Shown here: one piece after another, positions 15,537 through 23,746 of the stretch
Position numbering within the stretch: position 1 is the stretch's first letter
Layout: every line of letters starts with the position of its first letter
Origin: DASCNA01 sp036011305
GTDB lineage: Bacteria; Verrucomicrobiota; Lentisphaeria; Victivallales; GWF2-38-69
DNA: 25,351 nt
Direction of reading: 5' to 3'
Assembly: GCA_036011305.1 (NCBI GenBank)
Contig: DASCNA010000261.1
Span: forward strand, 1 to 25,351
Made by a program: the position numbers and the translations under genes
Notes under the pieces: model-generated
Databases searched by the model: none
What the model was told of the DNA's origin: nothing
What the model saw: the letters and a program-made list of their open reading frames with translations, nothing else

Positions 15537-15646
15537 AATGCTTTATTTTTCATGATAATAGTGTTTTAGTATTAAAGAAATAATAGGTAATATTGCTTAC
15601 TGTTTAAAGTTTTCAGAAATCTTCTAACCCCTAGGCTTAGTTTTAT

Positions 15647-16855
15647 ATGAATTTAAAATTTATTGGCGGTGTATTAATATTAATCGGTACATGCATTGGA
15701 GGCGGACTTCTGGCTTTACCCGTCAGTACTTCTCCTGGAGGTTTTATAAGCTCTATTGTCATTATGATTTGCATATGGGCTATCACTGCACTGGGTGCCT
15801 TCTATATATTAGAAATTGCTCAGTGGCTGCCTCCAGGCGTTAATATCATATCTATGGCTAAAGCAACTTTGGGGAAAAAAGCAGAAATACTTGCCTGGAT
15901 TATTTATTTAATGCTTTGTTATGCTTTGCTTTGCGCTTACATTTCTGGGGGAAGTGATATCTTTCAGTATTTAATAAATTTAATAGAAATCCCTGCTACC
16001 CAAATTATTGCTGCTGTCATTTTTGTTTTAGTTTTAGGCGGAATTATATACATGGGGGTAAAATCCATGGATAGAATAAACAGAGTTTTGATGTTGTTTA
16101 AGTTTTTAGCATTTTTTTCTCTAATTGTTTTAATATTTCCTCATATTAAACCAACTTTTCTTTTGGCAGGAAACAGTAAGTTGGCATTATCAGCTGTAAC
16201 AGTGACTGTCACCTCATTTGGTTTTGCGATTGTGATCCCAAGTTTATTCGATTATTTTGAAGGGAATGTGAAAAAAGTAAAATATATTATATTGTGCGGA
16301 ACGCTTATACCTCTGATATGTTATGTAGTATGGAATATGGTGATAATGGGAACTTTGCCTAGAACCGGAAACGATGGCCTGATGAATATATTATATTCAG
16401 GTAATATAACGAGCGGTTTAGTTTTAGGTTTAAAACATTATCTTCATGTAGATTCAATAAATGAAGTCAGTGATTTATTTACTTCAATATGTATGTTGAC
16501 ATCTTTTTTGGGTGTTTCGCTTGCTCTGTTTGATTTTTTAGCCGATGGATTAAAAATCAGTAAAAAGAGTACAAAAGGCAGATTAAAAATATGGTTTCTA
16601 ACATTCATACCCCCGCTATTGATAGTCATATTCTATCCTAAAATGTTTGTTCTGGCGCTTTCATATGCAGGAATTTTAGTCGTAATACTTTCTATTCTTC
16701 TCCCAAGTTTTATGGTATGGAACGGAAGATATAAGAAAGGTATCTCTAAAAATTACAAAGTTTTTGGAGGTAAATTTATATTGATATTTGAAATTGTATT
16801 GGGTTTTGGTGTTCTGATTATCGGCATATTGGAAAGTCTTCGTGTCTTAATATGA
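15647..16855 (+). CDS. Aromatic amino acid permease (HAAAP family, TyrP/Mtr-like)
   Basis: The 402-residue inner-membrane protein has about 11 hydrophobic segments. The first segment holds GGVLILIGTCIGGGLLALP, the hallmark of the hydroxy/aromatic amino acid permease family that imports tyrosine or tryptophan with protons. Later family features are SFGFAIVIPSLFDYF and the segment around SDLFTSICMLTSFLGVSLALFDFLADGL. The length is normal. The ATG at 15647 lacks a good Shine-Dalgarno sequence; only a weak AGG lies about 13 bases before it. It lies near the phenylalanine synthesis genes on the opposite strand, which agrees with an aromatic amino acid role. Tyrosine versus tryptophan cannot be told. 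The 175 bases after it (16856-17030) show no gene or clear terminator. Confidence 0.85.
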   Translation: MNLKFIGGVLILIGTCIGGGLLALPVSTSPGGFISSIVIMICIWAITALGAFYILEIAQWLPPGVNIISMAKATLGKKAEILAWIIYLMLCYALLCAYISGGSDIFQYLINLIEIPATQIIAAVIFVLVLGGIIYMGVKSMDRINRVLMLFKFLAFFSLIVLIFPHIKPTFLLAGNSKLALSAVTVTVTSFGFAIVIPSLFDYFEGNVKKVKYIILCGTLIPLICYVVWNMVIMGTLPRTGNDGLMNILYSGNITSGLVLGLKHYLHVDSINEVSDLFTSICMLTSFLGVSLALFDFLADGLKISKKSTKGRLKIWFLTFIPPLLIVIFYPKMFVLALSYAGILVVILSILLPSFMVWNGRYKKGISKNYKVFGGKFILIFEIVLGFGVLIIGILESLRVLI

Positions 16856-17030
16856 TTAAGAATTATAGAATATTAACCGATACATCAGAATATGATTATT
16901 GAAGATACTATTTTCTGTTCTGTGATTCAATATAAGCTATAAAATGGGAATACAAAAGTAACACTGCTTGTATAGAAAGTATAATGAGACTTGATATAAA
17001 ATATGAAAGTTATTTCCTTAAACTTAATAA

Positions 17031-18002
17031 TTAATAAAAGAGCATTTTATAATTATTACAGAGATCCACAAATTTCCTGCTCATAGTTGCCACATTTTTC
17101 TGTGTATGTCCTGCTGCTATAGGGTCAGAATACCATTTAGCAATAAAACCGCCATTTGCTGTTCCAAGTTGCTTTATCATATTTTCGGCATAGTTTTCTA
17201 TTTCCTGTGCAGAACATGTAATCATAGTGTTCTGTATATCTACAGGATTGAAGAATGTTATTTTTCCAGAAAGTTTTGCAAGATTCTCTATTCCCATGTT
17301 TTCCTGTTGATCAAGCTGAATTACGTCAAGTCCTACTTCTGCTAAATCTTCCAATATGTCTATTATGTAGCCACAACTGTGAAGGAATGTATATAATCCA
17401 TATTCATGTGCTGTATCGTATATTTTTTTATATCTTGGCTTCCATATTTCTCGCCATTTAGATGGAGATATCATTAATTTATCCTGAAATCCCCAGTCAT
17501 CACAGAACATATAACCATTAGCTCCGGCGGATGAATATTGCCTGATTGCATATAGATTCATGTCTACAAGTATGTCTAGAAGTTTTTATAATTCTTCTGG
17601 AGAATCATAAATATCCATCCAAGTATTCTGAAGACCTCTTAAGAAATGTATTCGCTCAAACAAGGATATACCAAATCCCATAATAAATTTATCGCCTGCT
17701 TTGGATGCATCATTATTTATATTTCTCCAGCGTTCAGGATCAGTAATATCAGGTATTAACTCAGTATTCAATTGATTCCAATTTTGTAAAGGAAATTCTT
17801 TAACTTCACCAAGTGAGCAAACTCCTATATTGTCCCAGACACAACCCCATTCATCTGTGCCCTTATCACATCGGTCATCTACAAATGGCTGCATATTAAT
17901 ATAATAAAAATCACTGCCGTATTTATCTGGTAATTCAAAAGGCAGTCTTTCCGGATTATTAAACTCTATTGTATCAATAACAATTTCTCGAGAAGTTTTC
18001 AT
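17031..18002 (-). pseudogene. UroD/MtaA-family methyltransferase gene interrupted by one in-frame TAA
   Basis: Translated through the stop, the frame would give 323 positions, a normal length for the uroporphyrinogen-decarboxylase-like family, many of which are corrinoid or Zn methyltransferases. The first 138 codons end ...YDSPEEL, then TAA (17588-17586), then KLLDILVD leading straight into MNLYAIRQYSSAGANGYMFCDDWGF, all in the same frame. The second part has the LHSCG motif (a His and Cys that bind zinc in MtaA-type members), LDVIQLDQQ and the GGFIAKW region. There is no ribosome binding site before the internal ATG 17561. The ATG overlaps the hisC stop (ATGA), so translation is coupled to hisC. 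A recent nonsense mutation or sequencing error is the simplest explanation; readthrough is possible. Confidence 0.8.
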
Positions 18003-19105
18003 TTATATATATTTAGAACCTCTTTTAAAGCTTTTATGAATTTTTTATTCTCGTTTTCAGTTCCGATTGAGACTCTGATATAACCTGGTAGAAGATATCC
18101 TTTTAATGGTCTTACAATTACACCTTTATTAAGAAGTTTTGTGTATATTTCCTGTTCATTACCGCAGACCTTGATGAGTATGAAATTTGCATAAGGAGGT
18201 TCATATTCTATGTTCATATCATCACATGCTTTTGTAATCAATTCTATTCCTTTTCTGTAAACTTCTTTTGATTTTGCTACAAACTCCTGATCATCCAACG
18301 CATGCAGCGCAGCCATTTGAGCAAGTAAATTAACGTTAAAGGGTTGTCTCGATTTATTTAAAGAATGGATTATTTCCGGAGTTGATATTCCATATCCGAT
18401 TCTTAAACCTGCTAAACCATATGACTTAGAAAATGATCTCAGAACTATTACATTTTTACCATTTCTAACATATTTTATAGTATCAGGGAGCTGCTCTTGT
18501 GTTATTTCTTTATAAGCTTCATCAAAAACTATAAGAATATCATCAGGTACCCTAGCTATAAAATTATCAATTTCCTTTTCCCTGACAATAGTACTTGTAG
18601 GATTATTTGGATTGCATATAAATATTACTCTTGTATTATTTTTTATGTTGTCCAGAATTGCTTCCAGGTCATGAGTGAATCCATTCATCGGCACTTCTAC
18701 ATATTCAGCACCGAACATTATAGACAGTATTTTATATATGGCAAAGGCATGTTTACTCATAACAATTGAATTGTTTTCGTTAATGAAACAGTGTCCGATA
18801 AATTCTATTATTTCATTTGAACCTGTTCCGATAATAAGCTGATCGGGAGTGACAGATAAATGTTCCGCTAATTTATTTTTCAAAAGATAAGCTGAACCGT
18901 CAGGATAGCGATGCACATTTGAAGCAAATTTTTTAATTGCTTCCACTGCTTTCGGTGATGGGCCTAAAGGGCATTCATTAGATGCAAGTTTTACAAAACT
19001 CTCAGGATTAAGTCCTAATTCTCTTGCTACTTCATTAATGCGTTTTCCTGTATTGTAAGGAATTATTTTATCCACATCTTTATTCAGATAATCTAATAAT
19101 GCCAT
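17999..19105 (-). CDS. hisC: HisC-type PLP aminotransferase (histidinol-phosphate/aromatic)
   Basis: This 368-residue fold-type I PLP enzyme has the substrate region VKLASNECPLGPSP (residues 38-51), the cofactor motifs CNPNNPT (164-170) and FDEAY (194-198), and the catalytic lysine Lys227 in LRSFSKSYGLAGLRIGYG. Enzymes of this type act on histidinol phosphate in histidine synthesis and often also on aromatic keto acids. Its place 65 bases after pheA suggests transamination of phenylpyruvate to phenylalanine, so the name hisC is a family label. GGGAGA stands before the ATG. The stop overlaps the start of the following UroD-like gene by 4 bases (ATGA). The length is normal and nothing is missing. 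Confidence 0.88.
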   Translation of the reverse strand: MALLDYLNKDVDKIIPYNTGKRINEVARELGLNPESFVKLASNECPLGPSPKAVEAIKKFASNVHRYPDGSAYLLKNKLAEHLSVTPDQLIIGTGSNEIIEFIGHCFINENNSIVMSKHAFAIYKILSIMFGAEYVEVPMNGFTHDLEAILDNIKNNTRVIFICNPNNPTSTIVREKEIDNFIARVPDDILIVFDEAYKEITQEQLPDTIKYVRNGKNVIVLRSFSKSYGLAGLRIGYGISTPEIIHSLNKSRQPFNVNLLAQMAALHALDDQEFVAKSKEVYRKGIELITKACDDMNIEYEPPYANFILIKVCGNEQEIYTKLLNKGVIVRPLKGYLLPGYIRVSIGTENENKKFIKALKEVLNIYK

Positions 19106-19170
19106 AATATTCTCCCTATTAATAAAATTAAGTTAAATAATTATTAAAACCTGAAATCTTATTTCTAATG

Positions 19171-20244
19171 TTACAGTATGTCATTCGATCTTGGATAGCT
19201 TCCTAGTACTTTTATTGAAGGACATACTTTATTTAATCCTTTAAGTGCTTCTGTGAAGTTATCATCAGTTTGATGAGCCAGATAGTCAAGGAAAAAATAA
19301 TATTCCCAGTTTTTCTTTTTAGATGGTCTGCTTTCTAGCATTGTAATTTGTATATTTCTATCCTTAAACGGCAGGAGTGCATCACATAAAGCACCTGCTC
19401 TGTCGTTTACCAAATAAAATAATGAAGTTTTATCATCACCTGTTGACTGAGGTGACTGTTTTCCCAGTATTAAAAATCGAGTAATATCATTAGAATTATT
19501 TTCTATATTATTGGATATTATTCTCATTGAGTTGTTATGGTTTGAGTATGAAGTGTTTGCTATCAAGGCAACTCCATCTCTGTGTTGTATTGCATCATAC
19601 GCTTCATCGGAACTGCTGAAAGATTGTTTATCTGTATTAACAAGATTATCTTTCAGCCAATTTGAACAATTATGAAATAAGCCGGATTCTGCATAAATAG
19701 TTTTTATTTTATCAAAGCTGTGCTCAGATATCAGTGAGTAATGAGAATTTACATTTATTTCTGCACATATTTTGACTGATGAGAGAATAAGTTCGTCTAA
19801 TGTATTACTTACAACCCCTTTAAGTGAGTTTTCAATGGGTACAATTCCGTAGTCAACCCTATCTGCTTCAACTTCCTTAAAAACATTTTTAATAGATTTA
19901 CAGGAAACGGTATTTACGTTTTGCCCAAACTTTCCCAAAGTTGCAAATTTTGAAAAAGATCTGCCATCTGCAGGATATGCTACTGATAGAGGATATTCCA
20001 ATGCTAAAGCACCTGACATGATTTCACGGTATATTGCACGTAATGCTTTAGTTTGTAACGGACCTTTATTTATTTTTTCCAATCTGGAAAGAAGTTTTTT
20101 TTCACGTTCCGGGACATAAATCTCATGAGACATGTTCTGTTTCCATTTTCCAACTTTGTGAACGTAATCATATCGTTTATTTAAAAGCTTTAAGATTTCT
20201 TTGTCTATTTCATCTATATTTATTCTTAATTGATCTAAATCCAT
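19171..20244 (-). CDS. pheA: Bifunctional chorismate mutase / prephenate dehydratase (P-protein)
   Basis: The 357-residue protein converts chorismate to prephenate and then to phenylpyruvate. Residues 1-85 are an AroQ chorismate mutase (LRINIDEIDKEILKLLNKR, Lys34, and REKKLLSRL). Residues about 86-262 are prephenate dehydratase, with DYGIVPIENSLKGVV and the catalytic TRF at 255-257. The N-terminal PDT motif is unusual: VAYPADGRSFS replaces the common AYLGPEGTFS. Residues 270-350 are an ACT domain with GALCDAL and ESRP, the phenylalanine feedback site. The ATG has only a distant AAGAG. The gene leads a minus-strand operon with hisC and the UroD-like gene. No phenylalanine-rich leader peptide is visible upstream. 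Confidence 0.92.
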   Translation of the reverse strand: MDLDQLRINIDEIDKEILKLLNKRYDYVHKVGKWKQNMSHEIYVPEREKKLLSRLEKINKGPLQTKALRAIYREIMSGALALEYPLSVAYPADGRSFSKFATLGKFGQNVNTVSCKSIKNVFKEVEADRVDYGIVPIENSLKGVVSNTLDELILSSVKICAEINVNSHYSLISEHSFDKIKTIYAESGLFHNCSNWLKDNLVNTDKQSFSSSDEAYDAIQHRDGVALIANTSYSNHNNSMRIISNNIENNSNDITRFLILGKQSPQSTGDDKTSLFYLVNDRAGALCDALLPFKDRNIQITMLESRPSKKKNWEYYFFLDYLAHQTDDNFTEALKGLNKVCPSIKVLGSYPRSNDIL

Positions 20245-20290
20245 AAATTTATAATACTCTTTTGACGAAGATGATTTTAATTATTAATTT

Positions 20291-20310
20291 TTTTGATACA
20301 TTTATCAAAA
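20291..20310. promoter_or_regulatory. Perfect dyad between divergent pheA and mutT
   Basis: TTTTGATA (20291-20298) and TATCAAAA (20303-20310) are a perfect 8-4-8 inverted repeat, 47 bases upstream of the pheA ATG and 77 before the mutT ATG. It contains TTGAT and ATCAA halves but with 6 bases between them, not the 4 of FNR/CRP boxes. It may be an operator or a hairpin in the pheA leader. Confidence 0.45.
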
Positions 20311-20386
20311 TAAATATAGATAATTAGTCATTAATTACTATGTGTAAAGTTGAATTTTAAGAATAAATTATTTTTGAGAGATTTTT

Positions 20387-20776
20387 ATGATAGAAGTTTG
20401 TGCAGCAGTTATTAGAGTTAAAAATAAATTTTTACTAACGACAAGGCCTGAAGGATCACATCTGGCAGGGCAGTGGGAGTTTCCTGGCGGGAAATTGAAA
20501 ATCGATGAATCTCATTATGAATGTATCGTCAGGGAACTGTATGAAGAATTAAGTTTGGATGTTGTTCCCTTGGATAAATTATATACGCTTAAATGGAGTT
20601 ATTTAGAAAAGACAGTCCTGCTTCATTTTTATAGAACTTTACCTGTTTATATAAATGAGATCAAACCTAAATCAAATGATGGACAGTTTATAGATTTTGT
20701 ATCGGTAAATAATCTGAAGAATTATGATTTTGTAGAAGCAGATAAGGTATTTGTTAAATATTTGTGCAGGGAGTGA
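20387..20776 (+). CDS. mutT: MutT-like Nudix hydrolase (8-oxo-dGTP diphosphatase type)
   Basis: The 129-residue protein has a Nudix box at residues 35-57, G-x5-E-x7-RELYEE-L-S-L, fitting the consensus except Ser56 where Gly is common. The preceding GQWEFPGGK and the short length match the MutT group, which hydrolyses oxidised dGTP in the cytoplasm to prevent A-to-C mutations. GAGAG precedes the ATG by about 8 bases. It is the only plus-strand gene between two minus-strand runs, divergent from pheA and convergent with pcnB. The gap to pcnB is 27 bases and holds only a weak AT-rich hairpin (20788-20801). Other Nudix substrates are possible. Confidence 0.85.
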   Translation: MIEVCAAVIRVKNKFLLTTRPEGSHLAGQWEFPGGKLKIDESHYECIVRELYEELSLDVVPLDKLYTLKWSYLEKTVLLHFYRTLPVYINEIKPKSNDGQFIDFVSVNNLKNYDFVEADKVFVKYLCRE

Positions 20777-20803
20777 TTAGAGTGTTCCAAATTAATATTT
20801 GAT

Positions 20804-22027
20804 TTACTTTGGTTTATTGTGGTATTTATCTTTTCTTAAATTATGTGATTTCCAAAAATCAACAATTGTATCATCTTTCCACCAATAGGAGTTTAAAATT
20901 ATTGCCAATTCCCTGGCAATTCTGAAATTTGGATGTTTTCTAGTTTTATTAGGGGTTATTCTTTTATATATTCTATTCTGCAGGAGTATTGAATCAGCAA
21001 CAGCTGAAACTATGTACTTCGGGAAGAAATAAGGAGCGAATATATGATTAACTGTCTCTTTTATTATTTTTCTTGCTTCTGGATTAAAACTGAAAATACA
21101 TGTATCAGGCGCACCAGATAATTGAGTATTAACGAAAGGCATTACAATTGCTGCCAATGACAGAGATAAATAATCAGGAGCATCACCATCTTTGAGTAAA
21201 TCACATCTTATTTTAAATAAATCTAACGAGTTTTTGAACTCTGGAGAGTGAACTTCTTTATTAAAGTTTGACAAATAATACTTCAAAAATCCATGCTGTC
21301 GAAAGACATTTATAATGTTGTAAGCATATGGTGAGCGAAGTATTTTCTCAAGTTCGAGAGTTAGTCGTGATTTTGAAGCAAGCAATATTTGCTGCATTAA
21401 TTTATTTAAAGACAGTTCTGTTTTTGGTGAAACTGTGAAATTGTACTGTCCAATAAGTTTAAGGGCTCTTAACAGCCTTACCGGATCTTCAGAAAATCTT
21501 GTATCTGCATCACCAATAATTCTTATAATTCCGTTGTTTAGGTCATTTATACCTTCCGAAGTAAAATCAAGAATTTCTTTTCTTACAGGATCATAATAAA
21601 GAGAGTTAACAGTAAAATCTCTTCTCCATGCATCTTCATATGCTGTACCATATTCATTATCATTAACAATCAACATTGAATCAGAATAGTCTTTTTTTGC
21701 TGAATTAAGAGTATCGTCTTTTGGCTTTTTCCTAAAGGTGCTTATTTCAATTATGTCACTACCACAGTATAAATGGACTATCTTAAATCTTCTTCCTATA
21801 ATCCTTGCCCGCCTTCTGCCAAAGACTTTGCGCACCTGTTCAGGGGTTGCCGATGTAGTAACATCATAATCTTTTGGAGTTCTTTCAAGCAGGATATCCC
21901 TTATTGCACCACCTACAAGATAAGCATCATAACCTGCTTTCTGAAGTCTGGATATTAAATGAGTAATATAAAATTCTATGCGGTTATTTAAGTTAATTTT
22001 TTTAGTCGTATATTCCTCAGAATGCAT
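20804..22027 (-). CDS. pcnB: Poly(A) polymerase I (PcnB-like; tRNA nucleotidyltransferase superfamily)
   Basis: The 407-residue protein belongs to class II nucleotidyltransferases, which add A (or CCA) to RNA 3' ends. The catalytic head has YLVGGAIRD (residues 36-44), the metal aspartates Asp53 and Asp55 in PKDYDV, and RRARIIGRRFKIVHL (72-86), the form seen in PcnB rather than CCA enzymes. Further RNA-binding head motifs are RRDFTVNSLYY and DPVRLLRALK. The C-terminal region has the PcnB-like RKHPNFRIARE segment and a basic tail. It overlaps the 3' end of nadB by 11 bases, so translation may be coupled. The ATG has no strong ribosome binding site of its own. A dual CCA role cannot be excluded without knowing the rest of the genome. 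Confidence 0.85.
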   Translation of the reverse strand: MHSEEYTTKKINLNNRIEFYITHLISRLQKAGYDAYLVGGAIRDILLERTPKDYDVTTSATPEQVRKVFGRRRARIIGRRFKIVHLYCGSDIIEISTFRKKPKDDTLNSAKKDYSDSMLIVNDNEYGTAYEDAWRRDFTVNSLYYDPVRKEILDFTSEGINDLNNGIIRIIGDADTRFSEDPVRLLRALKLIGQYNFTVSPKTELSLNKLMQQILLASKSRLTLELEKILRSPYAYNIINVFRQHGFLKYYLSNFNKEVHSPEFKNSLDLFKIRCDLLKDGDAPDYLSLSLAAIVMPFVNTQLSGAPDTCIFSFNPEARKIIKETVNHIFAPYFFPKYIVSAVADSILLQNRIYKRITPNKTRKHPNFRIARELAIILNSYWWKDDTIVDFWKSHNLRKDKYHNKPK

Positions 22028-23666
22028 GGGGTCTACTTATTTCCGTATTTATTAAATCGTATTCTCTGTTTCTTTTGGGATAATCAGCATTAAAATGTAA
22101 ACCTCTGCTTTCCTTTCTTTTCAGTGCAGAATCAATAATGATTTCAGCTACTGTAGAAATATTTCTTAACTCAATGAGATCAAGTGTTATATAAAAATCC
22201 CAATAATATTTTTCAATCTCTTTTCTAATATTTCTTATTCTTGATTTAGCTCTTTCCAGGCGTTTATTTGTCCTGAAAATACCTACATAGTCCCACATGA
22301 ATCTTCTAATTTCATCCCAGTTGTGAGATATAACAACCAGTTCATCAGAATCAATTGCATTACCTGTTTTCCAGCTAGGAATATTTCCAGTTGGACGATT
22401 TGATTTTATATATTCTAAATTATTAGAAACATGTTTGTATATAAATTTTGGAACAACGAGAGCTTCCAGAAGGCTGTTGCTTGCCAGTCTGTTTGCACCG
22501 TGAAAACCATTACATGCAACTTCTCCTGCTGCATAAAGATTATTTATTCCTGTATTTCCGTCAAGATCAGTCTTTACTCCGCCACAGCAGTAGTGTGCTG
22601 CAGGAACTACCGGTATATAGTCTTTATTCATATCAATACCGGCATCAAGGCATTCTCCGTATATTCCCGGGAATCTCAATTTAAAGAAATCTTTGCCTCT
22701 GCCTCTTATATCAAGATATACACATTCCTGTCCGCTCTTTTTTAATTCATTATCTATTGCTCTTGCCACAACATCACGTGGAGCGAGGCTCTTCATTTCG
22801 TGATATTTATGCATGAACTCATTATAACTGCCTTTTTCATCTTTTATTTTCAGTATTGCACCTTCTCCTCTGACAGCCTCGCTGATAAGAAAAGTTTTTC
22901 TTTCAGGGCAGAATAAAACAGTAGGGTGAAACTGAAAAAATTCCATATTAGAAATATGGGCATTTGCTCTATAGGCCATAGCAATACCTGCTCCGCAGGC
23001 TACATCTGGATTACTGGTATACAGATATGCCTTACCGGCTCCACCGGTTGCAAGAGTAGTAGTCAAGCCAAGAAATGTTATGACTTTATTGTTTTTTACA
23101 TCAAGTACATAAACACCTAGGCAGTAATTGTCCCCAATCCAGCCTAGACGCCAGGTGGTTACAAGGTCTATTGCTGCATGATATTCAAATATTTTTATAT
23201 TGGGATTATTTTTACATGTTTCAATTAGTGTCTGCTGAATTTCATTACCGGTTATATCTCCTGCGTGCAATACTCTTCTTTTTCTATGCCCACCTTCAAG
23301 GCCTAGGTCAAATTCGTCTTCATGATTTTTATCACCCAGTTCTCCGCGTGTGGTAAAATGAACGCCGAATGAAATAAGTTCTTCAATGCATTCAGGTCCG
23401 TTTTTAATAATTTTTTTTGCAGCTTTTTCATTACACATATGTGCACCGGCGTAGAGCGTATCTTTAAAATGTTCAAGATATGTATCTTCATCATGAACAA
23501 CGCATGCTACCCCGCCCTGTGCACGTTTTGTATTTGTCTGATCCAGTTCTTTCTTTGTTATTACTGCTACTGTACCCAGCTTAGAGAGTCTTAATGCTGT
23601 AGTTAAACCTGCAGCTCCGCTTCCAATAACCAGATGATCGAATGTATATTTTCTTGTTTCTTCCAT
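22017..23666 (-). CDS. nadB: L-aspartate oxidase
   Basis: The 549-residue flavoprotein oxidises L-aspartate to iminoaspartate in de novo NAD synthesis, normally working with NadA. FAD-binding GSGAAGL is at residues 15-21, followed by TKRAQGGVACV; the active-site region has FFQFHPTVL, SEAVRGEGAIL and APRDVVARAID; the second FAD segment is AAHYCCGGVKTD and LYAAGEVACNGFHGANRLASNSLLEALV. The family is close to succinate dehydrogenase flavoprotein, but length and the GFHGANRLASNS motif favour NadB. A weak CAGG stands before the ATG. It precedes pcnB with an 11-base overlap and follows holA by 80 bases. nadA and nadC are not in the window. In anaerobes fumarate can replace oxygen as acceptor. Confidence 0.92.
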   Translation of the reverse strand: MEETRKYTFDHLVIGSGAAGLTTALRLSKLGTVAVITKKELDQTNTKRAQGGVACVVHDEDTYLEHFKDTLYAGAHMCNEKAAKKIIKNGPECIEELISFGVHFTTRGELGDKNHEDEFDLGLEGGHRKRRVLHAGDITGNEIQQTLIETCKNNPNIKIFEYHAAIDLVTTWRLGWIGDNYCLGVYVLDVKNNKVITFLGLTTTLATGGAGKAYLYTSNPDVACGAGIAMAYRANAHISNMEFFQFHPTVLFCPERKTFLISEAVRGEGAILKIKDEKGSYNEFMHKYHEMKSLAPRDVVARAIDNELKKSGQECVYLDIRGRGKDFFKLRFPGIYGECLDAGIDMNKDYIPVVPAAHYCCGGVKTDLDGNTGINNLYAAGEVACNGFHGANRLASNSLLEALVVPKFIYKHVSNNLEYIKSNRPTGNIPSWKTGNAIDSDELVVISHNWDEIRRFMWDYVGIFRTNKRLERAKSRIRNIRKEIEKYYWDFYITLDLIELRNISTVAEIIIDSALKRKESRGLHFNADYPKRNREYDLINTEISRPHAF

Positions 23667-23746
23667 GATTTATGCCTGAATTTAACAGTAATTAATAACA
23701 TTTGTTTATTATTATTATAGCTCATAAATGAATATTAATTCTGATA

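Noticed and set aside
17586..17588. Recoding of the stop as selenocysteine or pyrrolysine
   Set aside because: The codon is TAA; these systems use TGA and TAG. TAA also ends many intact genes here, such as those at 1945, 9837 and 17031, so it is not reassigned.
20788..20801. Hairpin CAAAT-taat-ATTTG between mutT and pcnB as a terminator
   Set aside because: The stem has five mostly A-T pairs and no T-run; too weak to support as a terminator.
23303..23500. Additional genes antisense to nadB and other large genes
   Set aside because: These frames lie fully inside well-supported genes, show no family motifs and are low-complexity translations of the opposite strand.
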